Positions 23,316-35,486 are shown, numbered from the stretch's first letter. The stretch is DNA of 64,000 bases from Sepiola atlantica (GCA_963556195.1 OY744535.1:94092853-94156852), one strand, 5' to 3'. Made by a program: numbers and translations. The notes: generated from the letters alone by a model not told the origin.

Positions 23316-23702
23316 ACACACAATATTTACATAACACTCTATATTCTTACTGATACAATATGAGTTCTAAAATTAGTCTTACCTTATTTATATTTGAGAT
23401 TAATTTAATAATGTCTAGTGGTACTATTGGACATTTATACTTATATTAATTCAATAACTAGTGTATTACCTGCAGAAAAATATTCTTAACACTATCTTAT
23501 TTTAAGTAAATAATCTGAATAAATAAATATTTCAAAATACCATTATATACGCATACACACAAATACTATATATCACCAAGTCGGTAATTCTGTGTCTATA
23601 ACAGATATTATTATAAATATTTAGGGGGGCGGGGGGTTACCGTAAATAATGTTATTCAATTTGGTATCTTCACCGTTACAAGTCTAGATGTCCATCGGAT
23701 TA

Positions 23703-24145
23703 CTAGTCATTGCTTATTTTAAATTTATATTTATGTCTGCACTTGACCATAAGCTCATCTCGTTTATTTAAGAGATTATTGCGATCATATTTTAGGATTC
23801 TTATTTTTTCCTCTAAACATAAATTGCATCTTTTCCTAAATCCATCTGGAACATCCGAAAAACATAAGATTGACCACGAAACCACCGGGGACCTGTTCTC
23901 ATTTGTCAGAAGCCACCATTGTTTTGCTAACTCCGTTTTGTTCTTGAGTTCTGGGTTATTGAAAGAGTGTTTGTGGTCATAAAAACGTTGTTTCCAGTTT
24001 CCCGCGGAGATGCCGATGTAAACCTTTTTATCCCTGTTGTTATCTTCCGGATGGATAGTGGCCTTATAAACCACACACTCAACTTTACAGTTACCGTCCA
24101 GTGGGCAGTTATTTCGAAAAAAACTAAAAACTTTTTTTAAAAAAC
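23703..24145 (-). pseudogene. Penelope-like element GIY-YIG endonuclease remnant
   Basis: The 123 residues after a non-ATG VVYKATI match the C-terminal endonuclease of PLEs. VVY followed by VYIG (residues 18-21) forms the GIY-YIG pair. Arg30, the DHKHSF segment (33-38), the CNLCLEEK block (83-90), LLNKRDEL (101-108) and KCRHKY (111-116) are family-typical. The frame stays open upstream to CPLDGNCKVEC, the conserved PLE Cys motif, then KVFSFFRNN. Beyond about 24145 stop codons appear and no reverse transcriptase is found, so the element is 5' truncated. PLE endonucleases nick target DNA for reverse transcription. The hammerheads elsewhere in the window are the kind of RNA that PLEs mobilise. 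Confidence 0.85.
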
Positions 24146-24383
24146 TTTATGTATATATCTATTTATTAAATTAATGAAATCATTTTTCATGAATACATGA
24201 GACTTTTTTTCAAAATCGTCGGCAAGATCGTACGAGGTATGTCCTCTTAGAAGCACGTAACACCAGAGGAGAAAAATGAAAAAAGAAAATAAATAACTCT
24301 TCGTTAAGGCCGTCTTACGGCGAAAGTCTCAGAGACATATATTTATTAAAAAAAACATTTTATTCATTTGATAAATATATATA

Positions 24384-24385
24384 TA

Positions 24386-24452
<67 letters not shown>
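24384..24452 (+). repeat. (ATT)n microsatellite
   Basis: Pure TTA/ATT trinucleotide run of more than 20 units. Confidence 0.97.
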
Positions 24453-24455
<3 letters not shown>

Positions 24456-25070
24456 ATTTTTACTAACTTGTTATTTCTAGTTTTATTCTAATTTTATTTA
24501 TATTTATCTTTATTTTTATTCTTATTAAGGCTTTTATTAAGGCTATTATCACTGCGACTATCGTAGGTATGATTGGCAGAGTTATCATTGTCACCAGGGT
24601 CGGTTTTGTTAATGCTAAAACTGGGAACACCATTAAAATTCTCTTATAAAATGATTCCTCTAGTATTGATCTTAGTATAATATAACCACAATTTTAAAAA
24701 AAATATATAATCACAACAAAATTCACTACAAATAATAAACAAGACATTAAAATAGAATTTAAAAAATGCAGAAGTAGCAATTAATACCCTACATTGAAAT
24801 TATCAAACATTTTTATCCACATGATAATTACCTATTAGAATTAAAATAAAATAAGAATGACGATTATAATCATAATTTTATTCTCATTTTAAATTTAACT
24901 CACTCTGGCCGTCGCCCTCCCCGTCAACCCGGCTCAAATTGAGATCATCACAGCACAAACACGTGAAAACCTCCCACGCAATAATTTGAAACACGACTAG
25001 TTGGGCCCCCCTCCCCTCTCATGTCCCATGTCACCGTTATAGACAAAGCCCCAACTCTGTCCCCCCTCCC
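24453..25070. other. Unassigned AT-rich spacer
   Basis: No recognised feature. A C-rich patch (CCCCCCTCCCCTCTC, near 25007) is not part of a gene I can identify. Confidence 0.35.
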
Positions 25071-25148
25071 CCTCCAATGTATTTTCAATTTTCAATTTTC
25101 AATCTCCCGTTGAGGTAAATTTAAAGCGTATGCCATTCGGATTTCATC

Positions 25149-25212
25149 GTTAGCCTGATGAGTTGGACGCTATTTGCGCCAATGAAACAGAACTTGTTTT
25201 GTCGCAACTAAT
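25149..25212 (+). ncRNA. Type I hammerhead ribozyme, family H copy 1
   Basis: CTGATGA at 25155. Stem II is long: TTGG/CCAA plus CGC/GCG, loop TATTT. GAA at 25184. Stem III begins ACA and ends TGT, followed by C17 (GUC). Stem I is GC/GC, a bulge, then TTA/TAA. The core is complete. Confidence 0.65.
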
Positions 25213-25222
25213 GGAACAAAAT

Positions 25223-25225
<3 letters not shown>

Positions 25226-25281
<56 letters not shown>
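25226..25281. repeat. (TA)n microsatellite
   Basis: TA tract following family H copy 1. Confidence 0.95.
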
Positions 25282-25287
<6 letters not shown>

Positions 25288-25365
25288 TAAATAACGTTTC
25301 TTGTTTTTTAAGTCTACAATACATTTCAAAAAGCGTTTTCTTAAAGATGTGCACACTTCTAAAAA

Positions 25366-25369
<4 letters not shown>

Positions 25370-25446
<77 letters not shown>
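25370..25446. repeat. (TA)n microsatellite
   Basis: TA tract between the two family H copies. Confidence 0.96.
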
Positions 25447-25448
<2 letters not shown>

Positions 25449-25497
25449 ATCTGCAATTTCCGGTTGAGGTTAAATTTAGATTTTAGGCAGTGATTCC

Positions 25498-25568
25498 GTT
25501 AAAGCTTGAAGAGTTGGCTTTCATTATGAATGCTAACGAAACAACATATATATTATCGCAATTAATGG
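25498..25568 (+). ncRNA. Hammerhead-like ribozyme, family H copy 2
   Basis: The core reads TTGAAGA (C3 changed to U). Stem II is GTTGGC/GCTAAC, differing from copy 1 but still paired. GAA at 25538, then AUC, and stem I GC/GC. The C3 substitution is expected to impair catalysis. Confidence 0.5.
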
Positions 25569-25682
25569 AATAATAAAATCACCAACAAAAAATATATTTT
25601 GCTCTGAATTTTCATTGAGCACTCTCATAAACCCGGTTTCAACTTCCTTCGAATTCATACCCCCCTGGATATTTATAGCAAG

Positions 25683-25687
<5 letters not shown>

Positions 25688-25752
<65 letters not shown>

Positions 25753-25756
25753 ATAA
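25688..25756. repeat. (TA)n microsatellite
   Basis: TA tract ending the family H/J tail. Confidence 0.95.
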
Positions 25757-25949
25757 AACGAAAAAAATTAAAACAAAAGGAAGCGAAACCAGGAAAATAC
25801 TAATCTCCCAACTCACTTTTCTCGTATAGCAAATCTCAGCAAAATTTACGAAAATCTATTTTACAATAAAATAACATAAAAAATTAGAATTAAAAAAAAA
25901 TCGATTTCTGGGAAGCAAAAAAAAAATCGTTGGATAATTGATACGAATC

Positions 25950-26395
25950 GGTTTTGTTTGTTTGTTTGTTTGTTTGTTTGCTTGTTTGGTTTGTTTGTTT
26001 GTTTGCTTGTTTAGTTTGTTTGTTTGTTTGTTTGTTTAGTTTGTTTGTTTGTTTGTTTGTTTTGTTTGTTTGTTTGTTTGTTTGTTTGCTTGTTTAGTTT
26101 GTTTGTTTGTTTGTTTGTTTGTTTGTTTAGTTTGTTTGTTTGTTTGTTTAGTTTGTTTGTTTGTTTGTTTGTTTGTTTAGTTTGTTTGTTTGTTTGTTTA
26201 GTTTGTTTGTTTGTTTGTTTGTTTAGTTTGTTTGTTTGTTTGTTTGTTTAGTTTGTTTGTTTGTTTGTTTGTTTGTTTAGTTTGTTTGTTTGTTTGTTTG
26301 TTTAGTTTGTTTGTTTGTTTGTTTGTTTAGTTTGTTTGTTTGTTTGTTTGTTTAGTTTGTTCGTTTCTTTGTTTGTTTGTTTGTTTATTCAAAAT
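25950..26395 (+). repeat. (TTTG)n array with TTTAG punctuation
   Basis: Tetranucleotide GTTT array, interrupted every 16-32 bp by TTTAGTTTG or TGCTTG. The apparent Phe/Val/Cys/Leu-rich reading frame is simple-repeat translation. Confidence 0.97.
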
Positions 26396-27540
26396 CCATG
26401 ATTCCAAGAATGTTATTTTGAAATTCTTCTTTTCGCATACAATCTAAAATTGGAAAATTGAAGATGAATTGAAATTGGAAAATAGATGGAATGGTAGACG
26501 CTTGTTGATTTCAAAACACCTGACGTAAATCCGGAATATTTTATTTACTTTACATTTGTTTCCGTATTTTGTTTTTCGTTCATAATTTATTTGTTGACGT
26601 TTCAAATAGTTTGAAAGAGTTAACAGGTACTTATGTTGGATTATAGTACTAGTTGGTCAAATGTTTACTGAAATGTCCAGATATTGATAACAGGACCTCG
26701 TCTCTTTAACATTACGAATACTGTCATAATATAAAACCGAATTTTGATGAGCACACTTAATTTCTAAAACTTCATATCTGTTGATGATATAACAGTGAGA
26801 TTGTTTCCCTGTGGACTACAACATAGCTGTTTTTAAATCCAATGATAACAAATACTCGTAATAAAATGTTTCCATAAGTAATCAAATTTTATTCACTCAT
26901 ACATCATTTAAAACATTATCATAATATTCTTCATCATTAAGATGACAATCTATTTATCTCATTAAGTTTATTTAAGCATTTAGGTTTTGATTCATTTATA
27001 AATAATTAAAAAAATACTCATCATGGTAATATCGTCGTTTCTTTCGCATGTACAAATGTGAAGAAATGGCGCTACATTTTTTTAACCATACTGGTTTTAA
27101 TTCTGTTGGCAAAATTCCCCACTTAAGGTTGCTTAGAAACCTCCATTACGATTTCCGTAACAAAGCAGATCTTGTGGCGGTGATCCTAGACACGCATCTG
27201 GGTGCAACATGTTTGAAACCTAAACTGATAAACCACTGACCATTTCGTAATCTTCTTTGTCATTAACACGTGGTATCGCTTGAATAATTATTGGATGTCC
27301 GCTCCTGTGTAGTATGTAACATCCGGGACTTTTTTTCTGGAGTCTTCTTAATTTCTTTATCTGACAAATTGTTATGTGCAAACGGCAGTGTTTTAAATAA
27401 GCATACCATTTCTATTAAACTTATTTATCCAACTTAAACTCATTTATCATCTAATTTTCTTAGTTTTTAATTTATCATTTTGACGTTTCCACTTAGAGGG
27501 TCAGACGATAAGGCCTTCATAGAAATTGGTAATTTTCTTT
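26396..27540. other. Spacer; one unrecognised 63-codon frame at 27048-27239
   Basis: No repeat or RNA gene recognised. The plus-strand frame at 27048-27239 has mixed composition without simple sequence but no motif I can name. It could be chance or repeat-derived. Confidence 0.3.
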
Positions 27541-28018
27541 TTGTGCAGATTAGTAGTCCGGGGCTGTAGCAATGCGATGTAGTTGCCGCAGATGGAAAAT
27601 AAAATTATAATAATTAGTATATAAATAAACAAATGTTTATAATATTTTAACTTTAGTTGAATAATTATTTAATTAAATTTTGACATTTTCTGCGTTCCTA
27701 CTTCCAATTGTCTGCTGCGGTATTTCAATGGTTTGACACCGGTTTTTCACGTGTTTTCAACCCTCTCGTTCTTCTATTGTTGTCTTTTGAAAATGAAAGT
27801 TTTTTTTTTCGAAAATATAAGATTACCTTTTGCCGAACTTTTTATTTACCAGACAGTATTTACTATTCTGGTATTTAATCAGTTTTTCGTGAAATTATGT
27901 ATAAATCGTTTTGAGTTTCACTTTCTCTCATCGTTTATTTCTGTTCACTTTTTCCATCTTTCGGCAACTACATCGCATTGCTACAGCCTCGGACTACTAA
28001 TCTGCACTTATATTTACC
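27541..28018. repeat. Inverted repeat with ~55-bp arms
   Basis: GCAGATTAGTAGTCCGGGGC...GTAGTTGCCG at about 27545-27600 is the reverse complement of about 27962-28008. The arms are separated by about 360 bp of T-rich DNA. Possibly a MITE or an inverted duplication. Confidence 0.75.
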
Positions 28019-28059
28019 AGCAATGCTTCAAGCAAACTACAATCTCCTTTTATATATAT

Positions 28060-28445
28060 ATTACTTTTTCCCCTTCAATCTTGAACCGCAGCCATCTGGT
28101 CAAACACCTCACTCCCCCCTCCTCCTCCACTCTCTCTATGCCATTCACTTTACCCCTGCTCATCCCCCACCTCTTTCTCTTACCACCAGCCACAGTAGTC
28201 CTTGCTCACCCCATCCCTCCATTTTTTCCCCACTCACTCTTTTCAACATTCATTTCTATTTCTCCAACAAATACGGACGTCCACCCAGCAGTGGCCACTA
28301 TCTCATTCTATTTTTCCTCCCAATATGTCTACCCTACATGTATCTGCACTTGCATGACATTTTTTCTCTATTTTATCATCCTGATGAAGTCTTATAAATA
28401 AAGACGAAACGTTGATGTACACATAAAAAACATTTTTTGGTTTTC
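28060..28445 (+). mobile_element. Family I repeat with hammerhead-like core, copy 1
   Basis: Pyrimidine-rich body (CCCCCCTCCTCCTCC...) followed by CCTACATGTATCTGCACTTG, a hammerhead-like core and a terminal segment (TTTTCATTTTCCCA) leading into (TA)n. Relatives at 36893-37240 and 47844-48125. The two overlapping open frames are Pro/Ser/His-rich translation of the pyrimidine tract and look non-coding. Confidence 0.65.
28381..28419 (+). ncRNA. Hammerhead-like core, family I
   Basis: CTGATGA, stem II GTCTT/AAGAC with an extra A, GAA, stem III ACGT/ATGT with a G-U pair and loop TG, H17 = A. I could not pair stem I, so this is a core match without a complete fold. Confidence 0.4.
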
Positions 28446-28458
28446 CTTTTTCATTTTC

Positions 28459-28460
<2 letters not shown>

Positions 28461-28508
<48 letters not shown>
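28461..28508. repeat. (TA)n microsatellite
   Basis: TA tract at the end of family I copy 1. Confidence 0.95.
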
Positions 28509-28511
<3 letters not shown>

Positions 28512-28512
28512 T

Positions 28513-30120
28513 GAGTTTTACTGGAGTAGGATAGATAAGACGGCAACGCTATATCGTCATTTATGTTCATAAAAAATGATTTTTATTTTGCCTCACGCGT
28601 AAAGTTACCTTGATTAGTAGTAACTACAGAAAATCATATCAATTGCCCATTTGTACATAACTGCCACAGAAGTCGCGTACTGTATAACAATAACTTCTCA
28701 GCAACTAGGCGAACCGAAATCTAAGCTTGAAGCCAGGGGACGTCTTTGTTACTCGTCTTCACATCACGCAACAATATTATAAGAAAACTAATGCCTTATC
28801 ACGTGCTTAGGGACGGAATAAAGGCGTCGGCTAAGATCTGTATCTAATCCGGCACCTTTCATCTGCTTTTTTTGTCTCAGGTCGTATCACCTACATGAAT
28901 GTAGGTGATACGTTTACCCTTCTCCTCGTGCATCTTTTCTATATGGCGTGACCATAATTACTCATCAGAAATCAGTCGGTTGTCTCGTATTATTTAAAGC
29001 TTATTAAACACTCGAATCTCGATCTGTTTTTACAGTTCGTTTCATTGTTCGTCGTCTGTAGAGTTCAGCTATTTTTGGAATGCTATTTGACTTTGACGGA
29101 ATAATATCTAAATCATTTTTCTTTCATTGCAGGTTGTCTAAGTGCATATAATTAACTTCGTTCAAACGAAAAGAATCAACGAAAAACACTAAAGCTTCAT
29201 CGAATGTTTTCATTGAGGAAGCCTGTCATTTTTTTCAAGCGGTAAAATATCGGTTTCTTTTAATAAAATGCACTCGACTTTCGGAAGGTTTTCCTTTTGA
29301 TGTATTTGTGTTCATCTCTCCTTTTCTGGTTTCATATTGATCAGCAGAAAACGTGGCGTTGAAAAGTACTGCATCGATCTATTTCCGTCCTTCGTCCAAA
29401 TATCATTACTAGAATCGGCGAACACATATTTTTCTTGAATTCAATCTGACACTTGTTTCATAACAATTATCGATTTCAGCCGATTTAAATTAAGGCTTGT
29501 GACGACTTGTTTCTCTGCTGCCAAATCGGGGTGCGACATTGGCCAAATCTATACCATAGGAGATTATGAAATCGGCTATGTCGAGTTTTAATTCTATCAA
29601 GTTAACTTTCTTCTGTCATTCATGGATACCAATAAGATAGGCATGAACTGACCTCTTCCCTACATCAACGTAAAATGAAAGAAATACAACAAAAAAAAAT
29701 GATATCTACAGAGGAAAACATATCTATGCTTCCGCCATATATATCTTCTCCAATAACACCGGTGTCAATACTAAACTTGGGAACAACGTGCTTACCACCG
29801 GAACATTCTTTCCACAGTCTTTAATAAAACCGTTTTCAATGCTAATCTTTATTGCTGAATTACATAAATCCGTCATTAAAATAAAGAATAAATTCACGTA
29901 TGAAGAAGAAAATAGTCTCCATACATGCATTTCATGTTTTTTTAAGAACTCAGAAACCAGTGAAAGATTATTACTAATAATTTCGAATAAATAATGTTAA
30001 CAAATCCTGATAGGACTTATTTCTTTAACATACCATGGTTTCAAGAACTTTGTTGTAGACTATTATTTGTTATACTTTTTTGAATATAAGTAACTTGTAC
30101 GGTATGAAACTTAACATATT
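28513..30120. other. Mostly unique spacer
   Basis: Apart from the hairpin at 28883-28912 nothing is recognised. The opposing frames at 29724-29994 overlap on both strands, which argues against either being real. Confidence 0.35.
28883..28912. repeat. Perfect 14-bp-arm hairpin
   Basis: CGTATCACCTACAT and ATGTAGGTGATACG separated by GA. No poly-T directly follows, so a terminator role is not supported. Confidence 0.85.
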
Positions 30121-30133
30121 TGTATAATAATTT

Positions 30134-30136
<3 letters not shown>

Positions 30137-30196
<60 letters not shown>
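30137..30196. repeat. (TA)n microsatellite
   Basis: Pure TA tract. Confidence 0.96.
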
Positions 30197-30198
<2 letters not shown>

Positions 30199-30623
30199 GT
30201 ATTAAGAAGGCTAGATGCAATGCAGAGAGCCGGATCGATGAGAAGCTGGAATGAAAAAAAAAATAAACAACCGAAGGAGAGGACTTGCAAATATCTATTT
30301 ACTTTAGATGTTAGCTCTGAGTGATGTCCGGATGATGATAATAAACTATTTGATATTTCGGGAAAATGTTACTCTTGTCAAAGATAAACACACAAGAAAA
30401 GGCTGACTGTGTGGAATTCACTTGGATGGATGCAAGAAAGTAGAACTGGAAATAAGCTAGTCCAGCAGATATAGAGACGCTGCAACAGATAATAAATCAG
30501 TAAATTAAAAGAAAATTGAAATTATATCCTAAATATAAATATGGTGTTCAGAAATTTATGTGTAATATTAAATAAGTTAACTGTGTAATATATGGGCAGT
30601 AATACATTGTTGTTGTAATAATA

Positions 30624-30630
<7 letters not shown>
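30197..30630. other. Unassigned spacer
   Basis: No feature recognised. Confidence 0.35.
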
Positions 30631-30674
<44 letters not shown>

Positions 30675-30682
30675 ATATATAT
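30631..30682. repeat. (TA)n microsatellite
   Basis: TA tract with one internal TTA interruption. Confidence 0.95.
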
Positions 30683-30777
30683 ACATATAACTTCTTTCTA
30701 ATATAGTAGGAAAAATCCCAGCAGAGTGCTCGATTAATTCAGAATTGAAGTTAAAAATTAAGAGCATAATATTTATT

Positions 30778-30965
30778 TATTTTGGTACAGAAAAATTAGT
30801 ACAACATTCGTACCGTCGGTTTCAAGCTCGGAAAGTCTTAGCCATCCGGCTCTCTTCAGCTTCTATTTAGATGACAACAGAAGCTGAAGAGAGCCGGATG
30901 GCTAAGACTTTGCGAGCTTGAAACCGACGGTACGAATGTTGTACTTATTTTTCTTGTACCAAAAT
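30778..30965. repeat. Foldback palindrome, family L
   Basis: Arms of about 90 bp: GTACAACATTCGTACCGTCG, CAAGCTCG, GGCTCTCTTCAGCTTCT, and their complements. The centre is TATTTAGATGACAA. It abuts (TA)n on the right. A half copy is at 1838-1932. Confidence 0.85.
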
Positions 30966-30967
30966 AA

Positions 30968-30972
<5 letters not shown>

Positions 30973-31036
<64 letters not shown>

Positions 31037-31245
31037 TATATATATATATTTATTGATACAATAATATATATATATATATATATATAGACATATATAATAA
31101 TATATATATACATATATAATAATATATATATATACATATATAATAATATATATATACATATATAATCATATATATATATATATATACATATATAACATTA
31201 TATATATATATATACATATATATACATATATATATATATATACAC
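30973..31245. repeat. Long TA-rich microsatellite
   Basis: TA tract with ATAATATATA and TACATATA interruptions. Confidence 0.95.
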
Positions 31246-31628
31246 TGCGACCAGCGATAATAGATTTCTAATCAAAATTGCACTCACTCAGCATTCTATT
31301 AACTGGTTTCAGAAATAGTTTTACTGAAATTTTGCTAAAATATGGTAACATTATTTCAGTGAGTTACATATTTAGTTACATGTGTATTGAGTTACATTTG
31401 TATTGATTAACATGCATATTAAGTAACATGCATATTAAGTAACATGCATGTATAGTTACAATAGCTTGTACAGGTATTAATGTTGTTATCACATTTCAGG
31501 GTGGTCAGAAATAACAAGAATGAGACGTTCAAACGAACTACTCTGAGGAAAATAACATAGGAAACGGCTAAAGGAATGGTTGAAAAAATAAGTCATGACG
31601 TGCTGTTTTTTGTTTCTCAACTTTAACT

Positions 31629-32280
31629 ACATTCCATGAAAAATACCAGTATACTGAAATCATATGCCCTTTATAGGGTTAAGATGAAAATTCATATACA
31701 CTAAATGTACAAAAGCAAGGAAATTCCTAGATTTTTACACTTTTATCGTCATTAAGGATATGACAACATATCAACCAAACAATTTCATTATCACATCACT
31801 ACAGTATAAATCTCTATGCATGAGTGGATGAAGTATATGAGGTGCGCTGAAGAAAAATTCCTACCATATACCTTAGTATTCATGCACTTTATTCTATATC
31901 TTATCGACCATTTGATGGATTCAGCTGATTACTGGAAAAGATAGAGGTTTTAGTGTCTAGTTGATGGCATTTTAATTTCAGTTTACCATATACCTTGATT
32001 AGTCAAACTACCAACTATATCAGTTATGAGAAGGCATTGTATTGGGGCATAGCCTTTACAAAAGTAGTGACATTCCATGAAAAATGCCAGTATACTGAAA
32101 TCATATGCCCTTGATAGGGTTAAGATGAACATTCATATACACTAAATGTACAAAAGCAAGGAAATTCCCAATTTTTTACACTTTTATTGTCATTAAGGGT
32201 ATGCGAGCACAACAGGTCTATGTATTTTACTGGTAGGAATATTTCTTCAGCGCACCTCACACACCTCATCCACTCAGATA
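31629..32280. repeat. Local duplication: direct and inverted repeats
   Basis: A segment of about 134 bp starting ACATTCCATGAAAAATACC at 31629 recurs at 32069, a 440-bp spacing. In addition, 31823-31866 (GAGGTGCGCTGAAGAAAAAT) recurs inverted at about 32230-32276. The minus-strand frame at 32120-32350 is Cys- and Trp-containing but spans these repeats. I do not recognise it and cannot call it a gene. Confidence 0.6.
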
Positions 32281-32359
32281 ACCTGATTTCATGATTGAAC
32301 TTTCTGGATCTCTGGGTTGCCTTGACTAATGGTGCTGAAATTCTACACACTTATAGAAC

Positions 32360-35155
32360 CTATCAAATGAAAATGTTGTGCAAAGTTTTAACTAATTTCG
32401 TTTATTGGTTTTGAGTTATGATTGATCAAATAAATGAGATTTCCAGCATAAGCCATTTGTGAAGTCTATTAAGGGATAGAGCGCTCTTGCGCCTCCATTG
32501 ATACGTAAAGGCAAGAGCATAGATGTTCTGAATCTTTCAAAAAAAGTGTTTTGGTAATAAAATAGTATGCAGCTTCTCCGCAAAGAACCTATGTGACCGT
32601 AGTTTTACATTTGTTGCCAAGAATCTAATTCGTCATCCTCATCAATTAAATATACACGTTCAGCGCCGAAATACTTCAGTGAAGCAAATCGAGGAAATAC
32701 TTGTTAAAACTTACGCTTGATGGAAATATTATTCGAAAGACAAGAAATTTAGTCCGAACAAAACACTACCTCACACTAAACCATGGTAGACCTACTGACC
32801 GACCGACGTGCAATTTCGTTCAGCGAGACGCTAAGGTGGATTTTAGAACTAATTCCGTAATTAAACAAAGTCCAAGAAGCAACTCGAGCATAGTGGATAA
32901 TATGATTGTTCGTTTAACGATATAAACTACTATACAAGGGGAGATAAGTGGGAGGTGAAGAATATTATTATTTAAGAATATTTGTTGACATTGGACTTTA
33001 AGACAACCATGTTGCAGTCAGCAAGTAAGCTATACCGTTGTATTTTCTTCCAGATATAGATCAATATCGAAATGAATGATTATTTTTTCTTCATATTGAA
33101 ATCGCTCCAGACAAGGCATGAAGCTATTTGATGTTAAGAGCTAAAAGAATACACATAAAATGTCAAAAACTAGCCAATGATAAGTGTTAGATGAATAGAT
33201 TCTGACACTATTACTCCTCTTTTATAAGAAATATCGCTCATGGAATGCGAGGACTAAAGGACAAAATAATCGAGAGTAATAAGGCAGCCGAAAAAAAAAC
33301 AAGGTCCACTTTGTACCCTCCATCTTGGAATTTCCGGTTGGGTTTTAAATAAATAAAGCAAAGTTATTGCAGTGGTTGAGAAGATTTTACCGAGAGATGT
33401 GATTGGAGCTCAGTCTAGCATATAACATGGACATAACGATAGACTAGCACCGTCTTTTCTGTTGGAAATAGACAGTAGGAAACGAAAGAGCTAAGAAGCT
33501 AGTAGCTTATGAAGTCTAGTTCGTAGTCTGTCAAGCAAGAAACAATGCCCTGAGCGTTACCTCTTCAGATGTGTTAGGGTTACTCCATCTTAAGATTGTA
33601 TCAGTCATAAGGTACTTACTGAAACCGTGGAAGTAATATCTTTATAAGAAAAAGTAAATATGCAACGAAAATCCCATTCAAAATGGAATATTAGTTAATT
33701 GAATTGTGGATAAGTATGTAAACATACTAGTATGAATAAAGCTACATACACATCATTGAAGTTGAACCAAGTTATTTTTTTAATATCAAATGACTATAGT
33801 CAAACGAATCAACCGAAGTATTTTGGTTCAAATTTAATGATGTGCTTGTGTCATTATTTATATTAGTATGTGTTCATGCTTATCCACTATTTCATGAACA
33901 CATTTTACAATATATTTATATACACATATCATATTATTTCGTATTTGTATCCGTAGGGCGCATATGTGTTTTTTTCTACGTTACGGATATTAATAAAGGT
34001 TAACACTCAACTCTCATAATCTATTAGACAGAAATAATTTTAATATTAAAAACCGATTGATTAATGCATTTTTTTAGTTTTCTGTAATATCGATTCTTTG
34101 TTTTCGGGAATCTTTTCCATTCGGCCGTTTTTATTGATCCAGTTTGAAGAAGAAGTTGGCACTTTATTTTTATTCAAGTTCATATTTAAATTCTCATTTC
34201 CTTTTTTTTCGAACTGTTTTTTTTTCCTTGTATTTTTTATTGTTTATTTGTATTCCTCTTTTCAGATGTCATTGGAACTTGATTGATGCGACATTATCAG
34301 CAAGCTTTTTAAAAATCGTTTTCTTTTTATCTCTTTCCTTTACCAGAAATACTTTTTGGCAAGAAGGAACCTTCATTTTTTTATACGCGTCCTGACGTCA
34401 CTATTATTGGTTTCGTCCGTTGGTAAATCGGTCCGTTGGGAGATTTGTCCGTCAGTTTTCGGTTCGAAAAAAAAATCTTCATCGCTAAACTCGAATAGTG
34501 GAATGGACTTCACTTAAGGGTAATTTCTTTTCTCTTTTGTGAACCATTTTCAATGGCGACCCTACAAATCAAATACTGTTTCTTTTTGAATCGAGAATTA
34601 AAAAAAAAAATTATCACAGAGTCGGAAGACTGAACGACCAGTTCTGTTTGTTCGTGTCAAGAATAGTAATTATTCAAAATCAGGAATAATTGCAAAATTC
34701 TTCGTGTTCTTCATGTCTTTGGTGTTTATTCTCTTCTCGTCCTGTTTACTTTCATTGTTACTGTGTGTTTGTTATTTGTTTTGAATTTTTTAGGTATTCT
34801 ACACCAGAAAGAGTATTGCTTTGCGCAAGGGTCTTTTTTAATCCCGGAGAGAAAGATGTGATTTTCATTCACGAAAAACGCAAAAAAATACTCTTACGTC
34901 TTCATCGATTTGAACGCCTTTTTGAAGCTTCAGAATGACAGACACACATACAAAGGTTGCTTTAGAGGTAAGCGGACGTATCAAAATAGTATATCATGAA
35001 TCTTAGCAGAACATATGAGAAGACTTACATATTTTTGTACGAATTTAAAATTAGGAAAGAAAGAAATACCCGTTGTATCACTGATTGAGCTCCAGTTAGA
35101 TTGTTTGAATAAACCAAAGTGAGTTTGCAAAGCCAGTTTAATATTTAAAAAAATA
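32360..35155. other. Unique AT-rich spacer, nothing recognised
   Basis: No repeat, RNA or protein family identified in this 2.8-kb stretch. Frames at 32701-32925, 34098-34395 and 34690-34938 are low-complexity or anonymous. Confidence 0.35.
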
Positions 35156-35159
35156 TTTT

Positions 35160-35382
35160 TGTTAAAATTTTTAAAAAACATTTTTTCAAATAGGGAATAT
35201 ATCTGAAGAGAGGCACACGAAGCTCGAAATGCGTTATAAAATCACAAAATTATCAAATGATAAAATAATAAAAAACAAACAATGGTTGAAAATCAGTTTT
35301 TAACAAATATTGGTGGGGTCACTTCTTTAAATATACTTTTTTGTCTCTCGTTGGAACTGCACGGATGCTGCATTACCCTCTA
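35160..35382 (+). mobile_element. Family E hammerhead repeat, copy 2
   Basis: Collinear with 22018-22230. It ends GTTGGAACTGCACGG, then a CT-rich tract. Confidence 0.6.
35197..35242 (+). ncRNA. Hammerhead-like ribozyme, family E copy 2
   Basis: CTGAAGA at 35203, stem II GAG/CTC, GAA at 35226, then ATGCGTT where copy 1 has ACGCGTT. Stem I is TAT/ATA. The core is present but stem III is degraded. Confidence 0.45.
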
Positions 35383-35476
35383 CTCTCTTTCTCTCTCTCT
35401 CGCTCGCTCTCTCTCTCTCTCTATATATATATATATCTATACATATATATATATATTTATATATAGATATATATAT
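35383..35476. repeat. Compound (CT)n(TA)n microsatellite
   Basis: CT/CTCG run changing to TA-rich sequence. Confidence 0.93.
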
Positions 35477-35486
35477 CATTATTATT

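Larger units (their letters stand above)
25075..25690 (+). mobile_element. Family H hammerhead repeat, two direct copies
   Basis: Two homologous segments share CAAT(C/T)TCC(C/G)GTTGAGGT and a hammerhead. Their cores lie 351 bp apart (25155 and 25506), each upstream copy ending in (TA)n. The distal end (about 25610-25690) carries the TTGAGCACTCTCATAAACC tail shared with family J. It resembles a retrozyme dimer interrupted by TA expansion. Confidence 0.65.

Noticed and set aside
26024..26251. Phe/Cys/Leu/Val-rich membrane-like protein
   Set aside because: It is translation of (TTTG)n.
27733..28401. 222-residue secreted or membrane protein
   Set aside because: It overlaps the pyrimidine-rich body of repeat family I and one arm of an inverted repeat. 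Its composition reflects CT/TTT-rich DNA.
28883..28912. Rho-independent terminator
   Set aside because: There is no U-tract and the genome is eukaryotic. It is just a short perfect hairpin.
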